From the IMG/VR virus record IMGVR_UViG_3300034198_025259, positions 1 to 23,078 of that record: 23,078 bases of DNA; one strand, given 5' to 3'. Shown here in pieces: positions 13,626-21,044 of this stretch; positions within the stretch are counted from its first letter, which is position 1; every line of letters starts with the position of its first letter. The notes below the pieces were generated by a model. That model was not told the DNA's origin, made no database searches, and saw nothing but the letters and a program-made list of their open reading frames with translations. The DNA comes from a virus. The position numbers and the translations under genes are program-made.

Positions 13626-13741
13626 GCCTCGTCTAATTCAATAAGGCGGTTCAGATACCACTGTGCTTTCTTCAGTGATTCTGTGCCGCCTTTGTGGCGT
13701 TCACGCCAATTTAAGCAGACCAAGTTTCCTTGGATACTGTT
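13613..13741 (-). pseudogene. Broken second copy of the DUF3310 C-terminal half
   Basis: On the minus strand, in a different frame from the gene above it, the DNA encodes IQGNLVCLNWRERHKGG followed by TESLKKAQWYLNRLIELDE. This aligns with the intact DUF3310 protein (CKGNCIKYLWRCNLKG then KEDLQKCEWYLKRLI). No start codon precedes it after the closest in-frame stop, except an internal TTG. Only the second half of the domain is present, so it looks like the remnant of a tandem duplication or a recombination scar. It overlaps the 3' end of the NblA-like gene by about 13 bp. Confidence 0.55.
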
Positions 13742-14033
13742 AGTACGTTTGAATCAGCCTCTTTAGGTACCATTCGCATTTTTGCAAGTCCTCTTTCGAG
13801 TTTCCTTTGAGATTACAACGCCAGAGGTACTTAATGCAATTTCCTTTGCAGTAACCACGAAATTCTTCGTTTGTTAAAGCTGCCTCAATAGCTTCAATGC
13901 ACTCAATACTTCCATCTGCGTAGTGAGAAGGGCGATTGACAGCATCCCCCTGGATCACAGGAATTTGTTCTTTAGTGGCCCAGGGAACCGGGCACACGCC
14001 TCCAGGGCAATCACTGATTACTTCGTCAGTCAC
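13740..14033 (-). CDS. DUF3310 protein (phage nucleotide-kinase-related family)
   Basis: 97 aa if started at GTG 14033. An earlier in-frame start would run through the upstream gene, where the sequence looks like non-coding shadow (Gly/Ser/Arg-rich). Residues about 30-97 match DUF3310: DAVNRPSHYADGSIECIEAI, then FRGYCKGNCIKYLWRCNLKG and LQKCEWYLKRLIQ. The family is common in phages and has been described as related to nucleotide kinases, without a proven reaction. N-terminal Cys residues (C9, C14) are unusual. There is no clear ribosome site before the GTG, so coupling to the upstream gene ending at 14042 is likely. Confidence 0.72.
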   Translation of the reverse strand: MTDEVISDCPGGVCPVPWATKEQIPVIQGDAVNRPSHYADGSIECIEAIEAALTNEEFRGYCKGNCIKYLWRCNLKGNSKEDLQKCEWYLKRLIQTY

Positions 14034-14041
14034 AGATAGAT

Positions 14042-14383
14042 CTATCGGATCAAACCACGACGTTTTGCTGACAGCATCATCTCCTCCTCGTCCGGCTCTT
14101 CCAGTTCGATCACTAAGTTCTTCGGTCGCGGAGACGCTCCCATCGACAAGCCCTGCTCCATCGAAGGAATGTAACCCGTCGCTCCAAGTCGTGAGCCCTC
14201 GAGATTCAGTGGATTCCGCTCCAGCCCTTGTTCGCATGCAACTAAGCCTCTGTTATACAGGTCATATAAGGGTACATCATTTTCTTGATTTGCGAGAGGT
14301 TGACCAAAGTCTTCCTCATCAAGACAACGACACTTAAGCTCATCTTGAACAAAGCTATCTAAGAAACCAGCTGCTGAGTGCAT
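14042..14383 (-). CDS. Hypothetical acidic-tail protein
   Basis: 113 aa from ATG 14383. The frame stays open upstream to 14428 but would then overlap the start of the plus-strand gene at 14422, so the shorter start is preferred. The N-terminal part has two cysteines (ELKCRCLDEEDFG). The C-terminal end is highly charged (LVIELEEPDEEEMMLSAKRR). No family is recognised and no motif suggests a function. It precedes the DUF3310 gene with an 8-nt gap. The two probably share a transcript driven from the 14384-14421 interval. Confidence 0.5.
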   Translation of the reverse strand: MHSAAGFLDSFVQDELKCRCLDEEDFGQPLANQENDVPLYDLYNRGLVACEQGLERNPLNLEGSRLGATGYIPSMEQGLSMGASPRPKNLVIELEEPDEEEMMLSAKRRGLIR

Positions 14384-14421
14384 CACGTTTTTGATCGATT
14401 TACTACTTCTACAATAATAAG

Positions 14422-14793
14422 ATGGCAAATATCTTTACACCTACATACGATCCAAGGCAAGATTCTGGTACTTCAGGAGCAGAAGTATCTGATCTAAACC
14501 CCGAACAGGCGTACGACACTGACTTACGTCGTCTTAGTCAAGATGAAAGGGGTTCAGCGCAATCAGTTAATAATTTACAAAACCGTGTTGCTAAGTTTAT
14601 GCGAGCGGCAAAGAGTGCTGGTGCCTACCAACAAAGGGCTGGCATCGATGAGCCAACAATTCGTGGAAAGACTCCACGCACTCAAGCTGTGATTGCAGGT
14701 ACTGAACTACCATCAACTGGTGATTCCGGAGGGCGTACCGGTGCTGTTGGCTACGCCCGCAAACCAGGAGCTCAGTTCGGTAAAGGTTTCTAG
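14422..14793 (+). CDS. Hypothetical Gly/Thr/Arg-rich protein in opposite orientation to its neighbours
   Basis: 123 aa from ATG 14422 behind a weak AATAAG. N- and C-termini are low in hydrophobics (FTPTYDPRQDSGTSG; GYARKPGAQFGKGF). The middle is helical and basic (LQNRVAKFMRAAKSAG). The layout resembles small virion or scaffold-like proteins, but no family is recognised. It lies alone on the plus strand between minus-strand genes. Its TAG stop and the TAG stop of dCTP deaminase share the palindrome CTAG (14790-14793). A TACAAT box at 14410-14415 could serve as a -10, without a good -35. Confidence 0.55.
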   Translation: MANIFTPTYDPRQDSGTSGAEVSDLNPEQAYDTDLRRLSQDERGSAQSVNNLQNRVAKFMRAAKSAGAYQQRAGIDEPTIRGKTPRTQAVIAGTELPSTGDSGGRTGAVGYARKPGAQFGKGF

Positions 14794-15377
14794 ACCTGAG
14801 AGAAGACAACGTTATTTGGTTGGTCTTGATACTTACCTTTCCTATCCTGGTAAGTTGTTTTACAAGGATTACCGCGATAGAAAAGAAGTTGCGTAATTCC
14901 TTCGTTCGCATAGATGCGATTGAAGAGACCAGTGCAATTACTAATCTCAAGTGTTAGATAGCCTTCCCACCCACTTTCTGCTGGTGTAATATTGACCAAA
15001 ATTCCAGAACGTGCATAAGTAGATTTCCCCACCGCAACAACAGTGACATCTCTGGGGAGCTTCAGACGTTCTTGCGCAACACCAAGGCAATAACCATACG
15101 GAGGAAGAAGGAAATATTCACCGCGCTCATCTTCTAGTAAGTCTGCGGGCTTCAGGATATCAGGATCAAAGTCCTTTGGATCGCAATCCCCTGCTTGCAC
15201 TTTACCAAAAATCAAGCACTGACTTGGTGACAAACGAATGTCATAACCATAAGAACTAAGTCCATAGCTGAGCAACTTGCGTTTTCCTTCTTTACTGACC
15301 AAGTGGTCAACAAAAGGAGAAATCATCTCCTCCTTTTCGGCAAGCTCTTTGATTTCCCAGTCGGCCAGAACGCTCAT
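14790..15377 (-). CDS. dcd: dCTP deaminase
   Basis: 195 aa, the usual length. It converts dCTP to dUTP for thymidylate synthesis in the cytoplasm. Family signatures are clear: LSSYGYDIRLS (40-50), GKSTYARSG (117-125) with the conserved Ser119 and Arg123, TPAESGWEGYLTLEISN (131-147) with presumed catalytic Glu134, and a C-terminal ITQLLFYRG ... TYQDRKGKYQDQ substrate-closing segment. ATG 15377 follows AAAAGGG at useful spacing. It is in the minus-strand block after the Dam-like gene (33-nt gap). A phage copy would raise dTTP supply and might adjust base composition. No thymidylate synthase is visible in the window. Confidence 0.93.
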   Translation of the reverse strand: MSVLADWEIKELAEKEEMISPFVDHLVSKEGKRKLLSYGLSSYGYDIRLSPSQCLIFGKVQAGDCDPKDFDPDILKPADLLEDERGEYFLLPPYGYCLGVAQERLKLPRDVTVVAVGKSTYARSGILVNITPAESGWEGYLTLEISNCTGLFNRIYANEGITQLLFYRGNPCKTTYQDRKGKYQDQPNNVVFSQV

Positions 15378-15410
15378 GGACCCTTTTAATCGTTCTTCAG
15401 TATACAGAAT

Positions 15411-15998
15411 TCAACAAAGAACACGCCCTTTTTCTGAGTAAATAGCAATAAAGTTTTCAATAGCTTTCTCGGTATTGTGCTTGGGAGGCAGATAGACCAA
15501 AAAAGAAGTACAGGTTTTATGTGTCTTTACTTCGTTTTCTACCCTGCGCAATAAAAAGGGTGCGGTTTTTAAAATGCACATGGGGAAATCAAATATCTTT
15601 TGTTCGTAACGAATCATGTCAGGGCAGTTGCTGAAATAAAGACCTTGCTCTACTTCTCCTGCTAGCCATTCACGATACAAACGACGAAACCAAACTGCAT
15701 GCGATGAGGTCAACGTAATAGCAGATGAACGTGTCATCTTCCATCGTTCAGTTTTTTTGTCCCAGAAATAACATCCACTGGGAGGAAAAAGATAAACTTT
15801 CCCAAACCAAGGTTGGCAGTTCAAGCCGTCATCAGAAGGTGTATAGAAATTTTCGGCGCCGACGTACTCGTTTGCAAGCTTTGAACTGGCAACATCAAGA
15901 TCAATGCCACCAAGCAATTCGTTTGCAGCAGTTGCAAGGTCAGTACTGGTGATCATTTCAGTGTCTTCTCGCCTGGCACCAACGGCAAAGACTGTCAT
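15411..15998 (-). CDS. Phage Dam-like DNA N6-adenine methyltransferase family protein with altered catalytic motif
   Basis: 195 aa. The early part follows the phage Dam family (PF05869 type): ATAANELLGGIDLDVASS (22-39), NFYTPSDDGLNCQPW (50-64), then GKVYLFPPSGCYFW where active members have (D/N)PPY. Here the motif is LFPPS (70-74), so the Asp/Asn and Tyr thought to hold the target adenine are missing. Later parts (PMCILKTAPFLL, TSFLVYLPP) keep the beta-strand pattern of the fold. It may be an inactive relative, act on another target, or be a structural derivative. The ATG overlaps the upstream stop as ATGA, so it is coupled to the 129-aa gene. A start at Met15 is possible. Confidence 0.7.
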   Translation of the reverse strand: MTVFAVGARREDTEMITSTDLATAANELLGGIDLDVASSKLANEYVGAENFYTPSDDGLNCQPWFGKVYLFPPSGCYFWDKKTERWKMTRSSAITLTSSHAVWFRRLYREWLAGEVEQGLYFSNCPDMIRYEQKIFDFPMCILKTAPFLLRRVENEVKTHKTCTSFLVYLPPKHNTEKAIENFIAIYSEKGRVLC

Positions 15999-16384
15999 TT
16001 GTTTTCGGCTACCTTGTTGTAATCGACTTCAAAATAACGCATACCCGCTTCGTCGTTAATAAGGTATCCCGCTTTTTCTTGCGGATCTATTTTTTGAGCG
16101 GCAGACAAGATGCGACGAAAGCTTTCAGCCATATCACCGTCTCTATTGCGTTCGCACTCTTCCTGTGCTGAGTGCATCTCCTTCAATGTCATAAAAAACA
16201 TTGAACGTTCTTTGTTCTCCGGCTGAAACACAAGTACACCAGGGCCCTCTGCTTGCCAAAACTTGGAATATTGCTGCCCCATGTCGCCAAGAATTAGGCG
16301 CACGGTGGCATCAAGCATCTTCGCTTTCGTCTTGTCCATCTCTGGACCGATCACCGAAGCAATTAGTTTTTCCCGCCTGTCCAT
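15995..16384 (-). CDS. Hypothetical helical protein
   Basis: 129 aa, with ATG 16384 behind AAGGA at about 10 nt. Charged and helical at the start (MDRREKLIASVIGPEMDKTK), then SKFWQAEGPGVLVFQPENK with a short beta segment, a helix SAQEECERNRDGDMAESFRR and a beta end MRYFEVDYNKV. No family is recognised. It overlaps the preceding gene by 74 nt, unusually long, which leaves Met16 (16339) as an alternative start. Its stop overlaps the Dam-like start, so the two are probably made together. Confidence 0.55.
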   Translation of the reverse strand: MDRREKLIASVIGPEMDKTKAKMLDATVRLILGDMGQQYSKFWQAEGPGVLVFQPENKERSMFFMTLKEMHSAQEECERNRDGDMAESFRRILSAAQKIDPQEKAGYLINDEAGMRYFEVDYNKVAENK

Positions 16385-16838
16385 TTTCTAGTAATCCTTG
16401 ACGTTTAAGTGATTCTAAAAGCTTTGGCATAGGTTTGTATAGTACAACAAGCTTGCCAAGGACTCCTCGTTTTTTTACTAACTTACCTTTATCGTCCCTT
16501 ACCTTATCGAATTCACCTGATCGAATCAGATATTCGGCCACACACCTAAGCCTTCTTTTAAGGGGAAGCTCTGCCTGAGGAAATTTACCACAAATTGTGT
16601 CCTGACTCATGTCTTTGAAGGCCAATCGCAATCTATTGGCCAAAGTCATGCCAGAATTTGCGTCTTCTTCCTCGTAATTTTTTACGTTCTCTAGATAGCG
16701 ACGCAGGCAAGCATCATCAAAAGAGCCTTCGGGAGGCAAAAAGAATAGGACCTGCTTACTTAAAGATTCAGGCAAAAATTCTTTGTAGTTTTCGATCGTG
16801 ATGATTTCTATATTCACCCCCTTAAAACGATGTGACAT
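16311..16838 (-). CDS. Hypothetical protein, possible winged-helix region
   Basis: 175 aa, ATG overlapping the stop of the HTH gene as TAATG, indicating tight coupling. A beta-alpha N-terminus (NIEIITIENYKEFLPES) is followed by a helical middle (SGMTLANRLRLAFKDM). Residues about 85-145 (LPLKRRLRCVAEYLIRSG, then a KLVKKRGVLGKLVVLYKP hairpin) look like a winged helix. The C-terminal about 25 residues are Gly/Asp/Ser-rich and lie in the overlap with the next gene. Given the HTH gene upstream, a role in transcription or replication control is possible, but this is inference. Confidence 0.52.
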   Translation of the reverse strand: MSHRFKGVNIEIITIENYKEFLPESLSKQVLFFLPPEGSFDDACLRRYLENVKNYEEEDANSGMTLANRLRLAFKDMSQDTICGKFPQAELPLKRRLRCVAEYLIRSGEFDKVRDDKGKLVKKRGVLGKLVVLYKPMPKLLESLKRQGLLENGQAGKTNCFGDRSRDGQDESEDA

Positions 16839-17263
16839 TATCCAATCCTTCCAAAGGTGCGGTTTTTATACATCTTGTCGACAACACCTTCTTTGCCCCT
16901 GGTATCGGTCTGATCGATCTCCTTGTTTTTTGCAAAAGATTGCACTAATTGATTCCAGGGAATCCTCAAAACTGCTTTCTTTTTGTGATCTGGGGAAATG
17001 TTGACGTAATGGATACCCTCTACCCAGCCCTTTTCTGGATTTTTACGCCCAATTGCAATCCAATTACGCACGGTTTGATCCGAGACACCTAAACGTCTAC
17101 CACATTCTTCTGTCGAAATGTACTCGTCGCAGTAAGCCTCAGGATTTAATACGTCAGTCTCACCGCTTGAATAGCGACTATGCCACATAGAGGCAAGGAT
17201 GTTCTTGATACCCTTCAATTCGTGGGCAACATCTTCAAATCCTTTTCTTATCCCGTAATTCAT
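16838..17263 (-). CDS. HTH DNA-binding protein heading the minus-strand operon
   Basis: 141 aa. Residues about 48-70 (YISTEECGRRLGVSDQTVRN) form a MerR/Xis-type helix-turn-helix, followed by a wing-like stretch (GWVEGIHYVNISPDHKKKAV) and RIPWNQLVQSF. The N-terminal about 45 residues are helical and may dimerise; the C-terminus is basic. It is the first gene of the minus-strand block, with the oppositely oriented TM-protein gene 18-48 nt away, so it could regulate the shared promoter region. No strong ribosome site precedes ATG 17263. DNA binding is well supported; the operator is unknown. Confidence 0.68.
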   Translation of the reverse strand: MNYGIRKGFEDVAHELKGIKNILASMWHSRYSSGETDVLNPEAYCDEYISTEECGRRLGVSDQTVRNWIAIGRKNPEKGWVEGIHYVNISPDHKKKAVLRIPWNQLVQSFAKNKEIDQTDTRGKEGVVDKMYKNRTFGRIG

Positions 17264-17311
17264 AGCAGAACAGTTTTTTAAATGCTAGTGTGTGAGAAAG
17301 TTTTTTGCGTT

Positions 17312-17623
17312 ATGGAAGAGCAAATCCCACCCAGCCAAGCAATACCTAGCTTTGAAGGTAAGATCACGCCGGAGCAGCTGGCAGAAATGAAGGCAAGAGC
17401 ACGTGAGCTTGCAATTCAACAAACCTTGGCGCAACAGGCGGCACTACAGGCAAGCCAGCCACAGCAACCACAACAACCACAGTTTGTTTACGTAAGGCGC
17501 AACTTAACAGTTGCTGAAATTCTGTTGGTATTCCTCATTTCTTTGGGAATTGTAACAGGAATTCAATGGTCTTGGAACATGCTTTCAAATGTATTGCCAA
17601 GGATTGAAGTAAAGGTTCGTTAA
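17312..17623 (+). CDS. Conserved single-pass membrane protein of cyanophages
   Basis: 103 aa from ATG 17312 (an in-frame ATG at 17282 would add ten residues, lacks a ribosome site and has a Cys-rich start). Residues 19-45 form a charged amphipathic helix (TPEQLAEMKARARELAIQQ), then a Gln/Pro linker (46-57), then VYVRRNLTVAEI and one transmembrane helix (about 68-91). A short basic tail (LPRIEVKVR) ends it. I recall similar proteins in cyanophage genomes as hypothetical. Two arginines before the membrane segment suggest a cytoplasmic N-terminus. A holin or spanin-like role is possible but unproven. It precedes the fibre cluster. Confidence 0.6.
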   Translation: MEEQIPPSQAIPSFEGKITPEQLAEMKARARELAIQQTLAQQAALQASQPQQPQQPQFVYVRRNLTVAEILLVFLISLGIVTGIQWSWNMLSNVLPRIEVKVR

Positions 17624-17634
17624 ATAAGACGAAC

Positions 17635-17640
17635 TATAAT
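17635..17640 (+). promoter_or_regulatory. Possible -10 box upstream of the fibre cluster
   Basis: A perfect TATAAT lies in the 45-nt gap between the membrane protein stop (17623) and the fibre gene start (17669). No good -35 is seen at 16-18 nt; a phage-modified polymerase or an activator would be needed. Weak evidence. Confidence 0.3.
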
Positions 17641-17668
17641 TAGGAGAAAGAGTTGCGCAGTAAAGTAG

Positions 17669-18973
17669 GTGTCAAACAGGAGAATTTCTGAATTTCCGTC
17701 AATTAACGGAATTCAAATTGTTGATCAGGATCTTCTGACCTTGGTTGACGTTTTCGAAGCGGACCCTACGCTGCGCAATAAAAAAATTACGTTTACTGAA
17801 TTTAGAAATTACCTAGATCAATACTATACAAATACATCAGGAACAACTTTCAATGGTAATGTCGTCATCAATGGCGACCTTACGGTAACAGGTACTACCT
17901 CTATTGGTGATATCACCTTTACGGATCTTGTAACCTTTAGTGGCGTTATTGTACAAAACAGTTTATACGCCTCTGGTACCGTAGGTGCATCTAGCGTTAC
18001 AGGCGACAGTGCAATCTTTACAAACTTTGTTGCTGGTACCGGGCGCTTTTTAAACGAGGTATCAGGACAAGTCATAACAGGCAATACGATCAGGGCAACA
18101 AACATAACAGGAGTATCTGGGGTATTTACCACTTCTGTTACAAGCTCACTCGTTAATGCCACAACAGTTCAGGCGAACGTTGTTAACAGCGTCTCCGGCA
18201 TTTTCACATCACAAATCTCTGGCGCCACCGTTACAGGAGATACGGTCAGAGCAACTAGCATAACTGGCGTATCAGGCGTCTTTACTCAAAACCTATTCGG
18301 TGCCACAGTAACCGGAAATACGGTTGCTGCTACAACCGGTACATTTAGGAACGTAACCACCAGTGGTCAAGTAGTACAAGATACATTAACAGTATCAGGG
18401 TTTCTTAATGTACCAGGCTCGGGTCAGTTTAATACACTCACAGGCACTAGCGCAGGCTTTGCAACTGTTACTGGTCAAGTAGTAACAGGAATAACTGCAA
18501 ACTTTGTTTCAGGTATTTTTACAAATTCTTTATCTGGCACAACTGTAACTGGAAACGTAATCAATGCAGCGACATTAAACGCAGTTAGCGGTGTATTTAC
18601 CACGCGTGTTTCAGGAACAACTGTCACTGGTAATCAACTGTACTTCACTTCTGGAACGTTCCAGAATCTTAATGCCACCAACATGACGTTCGGTGGGGAC
18701 CAAACAATTAGCGGTTCTTTTACAGTTCTTGGAGCCGGCTCTTATGGATCTGGGCTTTTAATTACGGGTGGCATCAGTGGAGATTCAGCTAGTTTTACAA
18801 CGGTATCCGGACAGACAGTAACCGGAGAGACTGGTTTATTTACAAATATAACTGGAAGTACAGTCACAATTACAACTCCATCTGGAGCAACGCCAGCACT
18901 TATCTGCTCAGGTGTGGTATCAGGAAGCACAAGTGGTTTTGTAATTAAAGGCCCACTAATTGTTCTTCCTTGA
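17669..18973 (+). CDS. Repetitive tail fibre protein 1
   Basis: 434 aa, GTG start giving MSNRRISEFPSINGIQIVD. This opening is familiar from cyanophage fibre genes and includes a short N-terminal module (about 1-50, with DPTLRNKKITFTEF). Residues about 60-400 are imperfect repeats of roughly 30-35 residues built on TGxTVxAT ... GVSGVFTxxVSGxTVTG, consistent with an elongated trimeric beta-structured shaft. The end is short and compact (SGFVIKGPLIVLP). It binds host surface or bridges to another fibre. The ribosome site at 17642-17650 is about 18 nt from the GTG, which is loose. It is the first of three consecutive adhesin genes. Confidence 0.8.
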   Translation: MSNRRISEFPSINGIQIVDQDLLTLVDVFEADPTLRNKKITFTEFRNYLDQYYTNTSGTTFNGNVVINGDLTVTGTTSIGDITFTDLVTFSGVIVQNSLYASGTVGASSVTGDSAIFTNFVAGTGRFLNEVSGQVITGNTIRATNITGVSGVFTTSVTSSLVNATTVQANVVNSVSGIFTSQISGATVTGDTVRATSITGVSGVFTQNLFGATVTGNTVAATTGTFRNVTTSGQVVQDTLTVSGFLNVPGSGQFNTLTGTSAGFATVTGQVVTGITANFVSGIFTNSLSGTTVTGNVINAATLNAVSGVFTTRVSGTTVTGNQLYFTSGTFQNLNATNMTFGGDQTISGSFTVLGAGSYGSGLLITGGISGDSASFTTVSGQTVTGETGLFTNITGSTVTITTPSGATPALICSGVVSGSTSGFVIKGPLIVLP

Positions 18974-19013
18974 GTTAATGGAATCCATTTAAAATAATAA
19001 AAAGGGTAACAAA

Positions 19014-21029
19014 ATGAATTACGGTACCATCAAAGTTGATCAAATTACATTTACTAATGCTGGCGTCGACGATACGTTGACTGTTTCTGGCATCATGCAG
19101 TCGATGTCAGGCAGCATGACTGTAACTGGCACCGTTCAAGGCGAGACAATTATTGGTACGAGTACTGTTTCAGGTGCAACTGTAACTGGAAATATAGGTC
19201 AGTTTACTGTAATTACGGGAGGCTCTGCTGGCTTTACCACAATTACAGGTACTACCGTAACGGGAACGACTGCTAATTTTGTTAGTGGTGTTTTTTCAGC
19301 TGAGGTATCTGGATTAACAGTAAGGGGAACAACTGTTTCTGGTGCAACAGTCACAGGCGATGTAGGAAGTTTTGCCACCCTTACTGGTGGCGTCGTAACG
19401 TTAACTTCTGGCGTTTTTGGTGCAGGCACTGCAGCCCTGCCAAGTATCTCATTTAGTGGTGATCCCAACACTGGAATCTATAGCCCTGGTGCAGACCAAG
19501 TAGCCATCAGCACTGCTGGGTCTGGCAGGTTTTTTGTCAGCGACACAAAAGTTCAAGTCAGTAATCCGGGTAATACTGCTGAGTTTGATGTAGGTGCTGG
19601 TGCAACTGGAAATAACTTTGCGGTTGTCAACCTAATTGGAGATACAACCTATCCAACCTTTGGTTTACGAATAATACGTATTAACGCAGGAGCAAATGCA
19701 GATAGTCAAATCAACCATAGGGGAACTGGCCCGCTTGCGCTAAATGCAATAGACGCTGGAAATATCCAATTCAAGACAACCAACACCGAACGCCTGCGCA
19801 TCACCTCGGCAGGGCTTGTAGGCATAGGGACCAGTTCGCCTGATAACCTACTATCCGTTCGGTCTACATCTGAAGTCATTAATTACACAGCCGCAGACTT
19901 TAGAAGCAACGCTGCGGGAACCGGACTATCCAACACTTATATAAAACTAGAAAAGGGGAGCGGCTTTGGCGGAGCAATCGGCGGTTTTATTGAGCAAGGT
20001 GTTGGCTCCGGCCTAAAACTTTCGACATTAAACTCTGGAACGATTTCAGATGTAGTTGTTATACGAGATACAGGCCGTGTAGGGATTGGCACTACGAGCC
20101 CTGGCAATACACTAGACATCTCGCCCGGCTCAGCAGGAGATGTACTGCGCATCCGTGGTGGTACTGGCGGTACATCTATTGTTCAATTTACTGATAATAC
20201 GGCATCGGCTCAATGGGGTACTATTGCTACTACCTCTAGCTCTGCTGATTTAACGCATAGTTCTGTCGTTCGATTTTTAACGGCATCCTCCGAACGCGCC
20301 CGCATCGACAGCTCCGGCAGGCTCTTAGTTGGTACGTCTACTAGCACCAACGTTATCGGTGTTGAGTCTGGACTACAGGTTCAAGGAACAGGAGCAGGCT
20401 CTTTTATCACCTCAGCAAGGTGGGCAAACAGCGCAGATAACCCAGGCTTCTTATTCGCAAAATCCCGTGGAGCTTCGGTCGGCACAAGAGGCGTTGTATC
20501 AAATGGAGACGCTCTTGGCATTCTTTATTTCACTGGTGACGATGGTACAAACTTTGTCCAAGCAGCAACTATTCAAGCCAGTGTAGACGGCACCCCTGGC
20601 GCTAATGACATGCCAGGCCGACTAGTGTTCTCCACTACTGCGGATGGGGCGAGTTCTCCGACGGAGCGGATGCGCATTGCACAAAATGGTGTTATCACGA
20701 TTCAAAATGGTGCTGTTGCTGTTATCGGTACACTTACAGATGCAGCTACAATCACACCAGACCTAGCAGCAGATTGTAATTTTACAGTCACACTCGGTGG
20801 TAGTCGTACCATTGCTAACCCCACTAATATCACAGCTGGTCAAAGTGGTTCTATCTTCATTGTGCAAGATGCCACTGGATCACGTACACTGAGCTGGGGT
20901 AGCTATTGGGATTTCCCTGGTGGTACAGCTCCTACACTATCAACAGCTGCTAATGCTATTGATCGTGTGGATTATATTGTTCGCAGTGCTACATCAATTC
21001 ACACTGTCTTTACTGCTAATTATTCCTGA
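19014..21029 (+). CDS. Repetitive tail fibre protein 2 with ERLRI-GIGT modules
   Basis: 671 aa, ATG 19014 behind AAAAAGGG. Residues 1-140 continue the TVTG-type repeats of the preceding fibre (SGATVTGNIGQFTVITGG). Residues about 145-560 hold repeated fibre knobs of the form TERLRITSAGLVGIGTSSP, seen again as VVVIRDTGRVGIGTTSP, SERARIDSSGRLLVGTSTS and TERMRIAQNGVITI. The C-terminal about 100 residues (TLTDAATITPDLAADCNFTV ... IHTVFTANYS) form a beta-rich tip. GIGTxSP modules in other phages are often followed by an S74 self-cleaving chaperone; none is seen here. It probably assembles with its neighbours as part of the host-binding apparatus. Confidence 0.82.
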   Translation: MNYGTIKVDQITFTNAGVDDTLTVSGIMQSMSGSMTVTGTVQGETIIGTSTVSGATVTGNIGQFTVITGGSAGFTTITGTTVTGTTANFVSGVFSAEVSGLTVRGTTVSGATVTGDVGSFATLTGGVVTLTSGVFGAGTAALPSISFSGDPNTGIYSPGADQVAISTAGSGRFFVSDTKVQVSNPGNTAEFDVGAGATGNNFAVVNLIGDTTYPTFGLRIIRINAGANADSQINHRGTGPLALNAIDAGNIQFKTTNTERLRITSAGLVGIGTSSPDNLLSVRSTSEVINYTAADFRSNAAGTGLSNTYIKLEKGSGFGGAIGGFIEQGVGSGLKLSTLNSGTISDVVVIRDTGRVGIGTTSPGNTLDISPGSAGDVLRIRGGTGGTSIVQFTDNTASAQWGTIATTSSSADLTHSSVVRFLTASSERARIDSSGRLLVGTSTSTNVIGVESGLQVQGTGAGSFITSARWANSADNPGFLFAKSRGASVGTRGVVSNGDALGILYFTGDDGTNFVQAATIQASVDGTPGANDMPGRLVFSTTADGASSPTERMRIAQNGVITIQNGAVAVIGTLTDAATITPDLAADCNFTVTLGGSRTIANPTNITAGQSGSIFIVQDATGSRTLSWGSYWDFPGGTAPTLSTAANAIDRVDYIVRSATSIHTVFTANYS

Positions 21030-21044
21030 TTAGAGAGAAATATC

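Noticed and set aside
14034-14237. N-terminal extension of the DUF3310 protein
   Set aside because: It would overlap the upstream minus-strand gene for about 200 nt and has the composition of a shadow frame; DUF3310 similarity begins well after 14033.
13936-14337. 133-codon plus-strand open frame opposite the DUF3310 and 113-aa genes
   Set aside because: Antisense to a recognisable domain, Ser/Pro-rich shadow composition, no family features.
17653-17691. TTG start with an ideal ribosome site (AGGAGAAAG) before fibre 1
   Set aside because: It opens a frame of only 12 codons; the GTG at 17669 gives the expected fibre N-terminus. The good site may still help load ribosomes.
17669-21029. Repeats considered as a CRISPR-like array
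   Set aside because: They are imperfect, in frame and translated into fibre shaft repeats, with no identical repeats or unique spacers.
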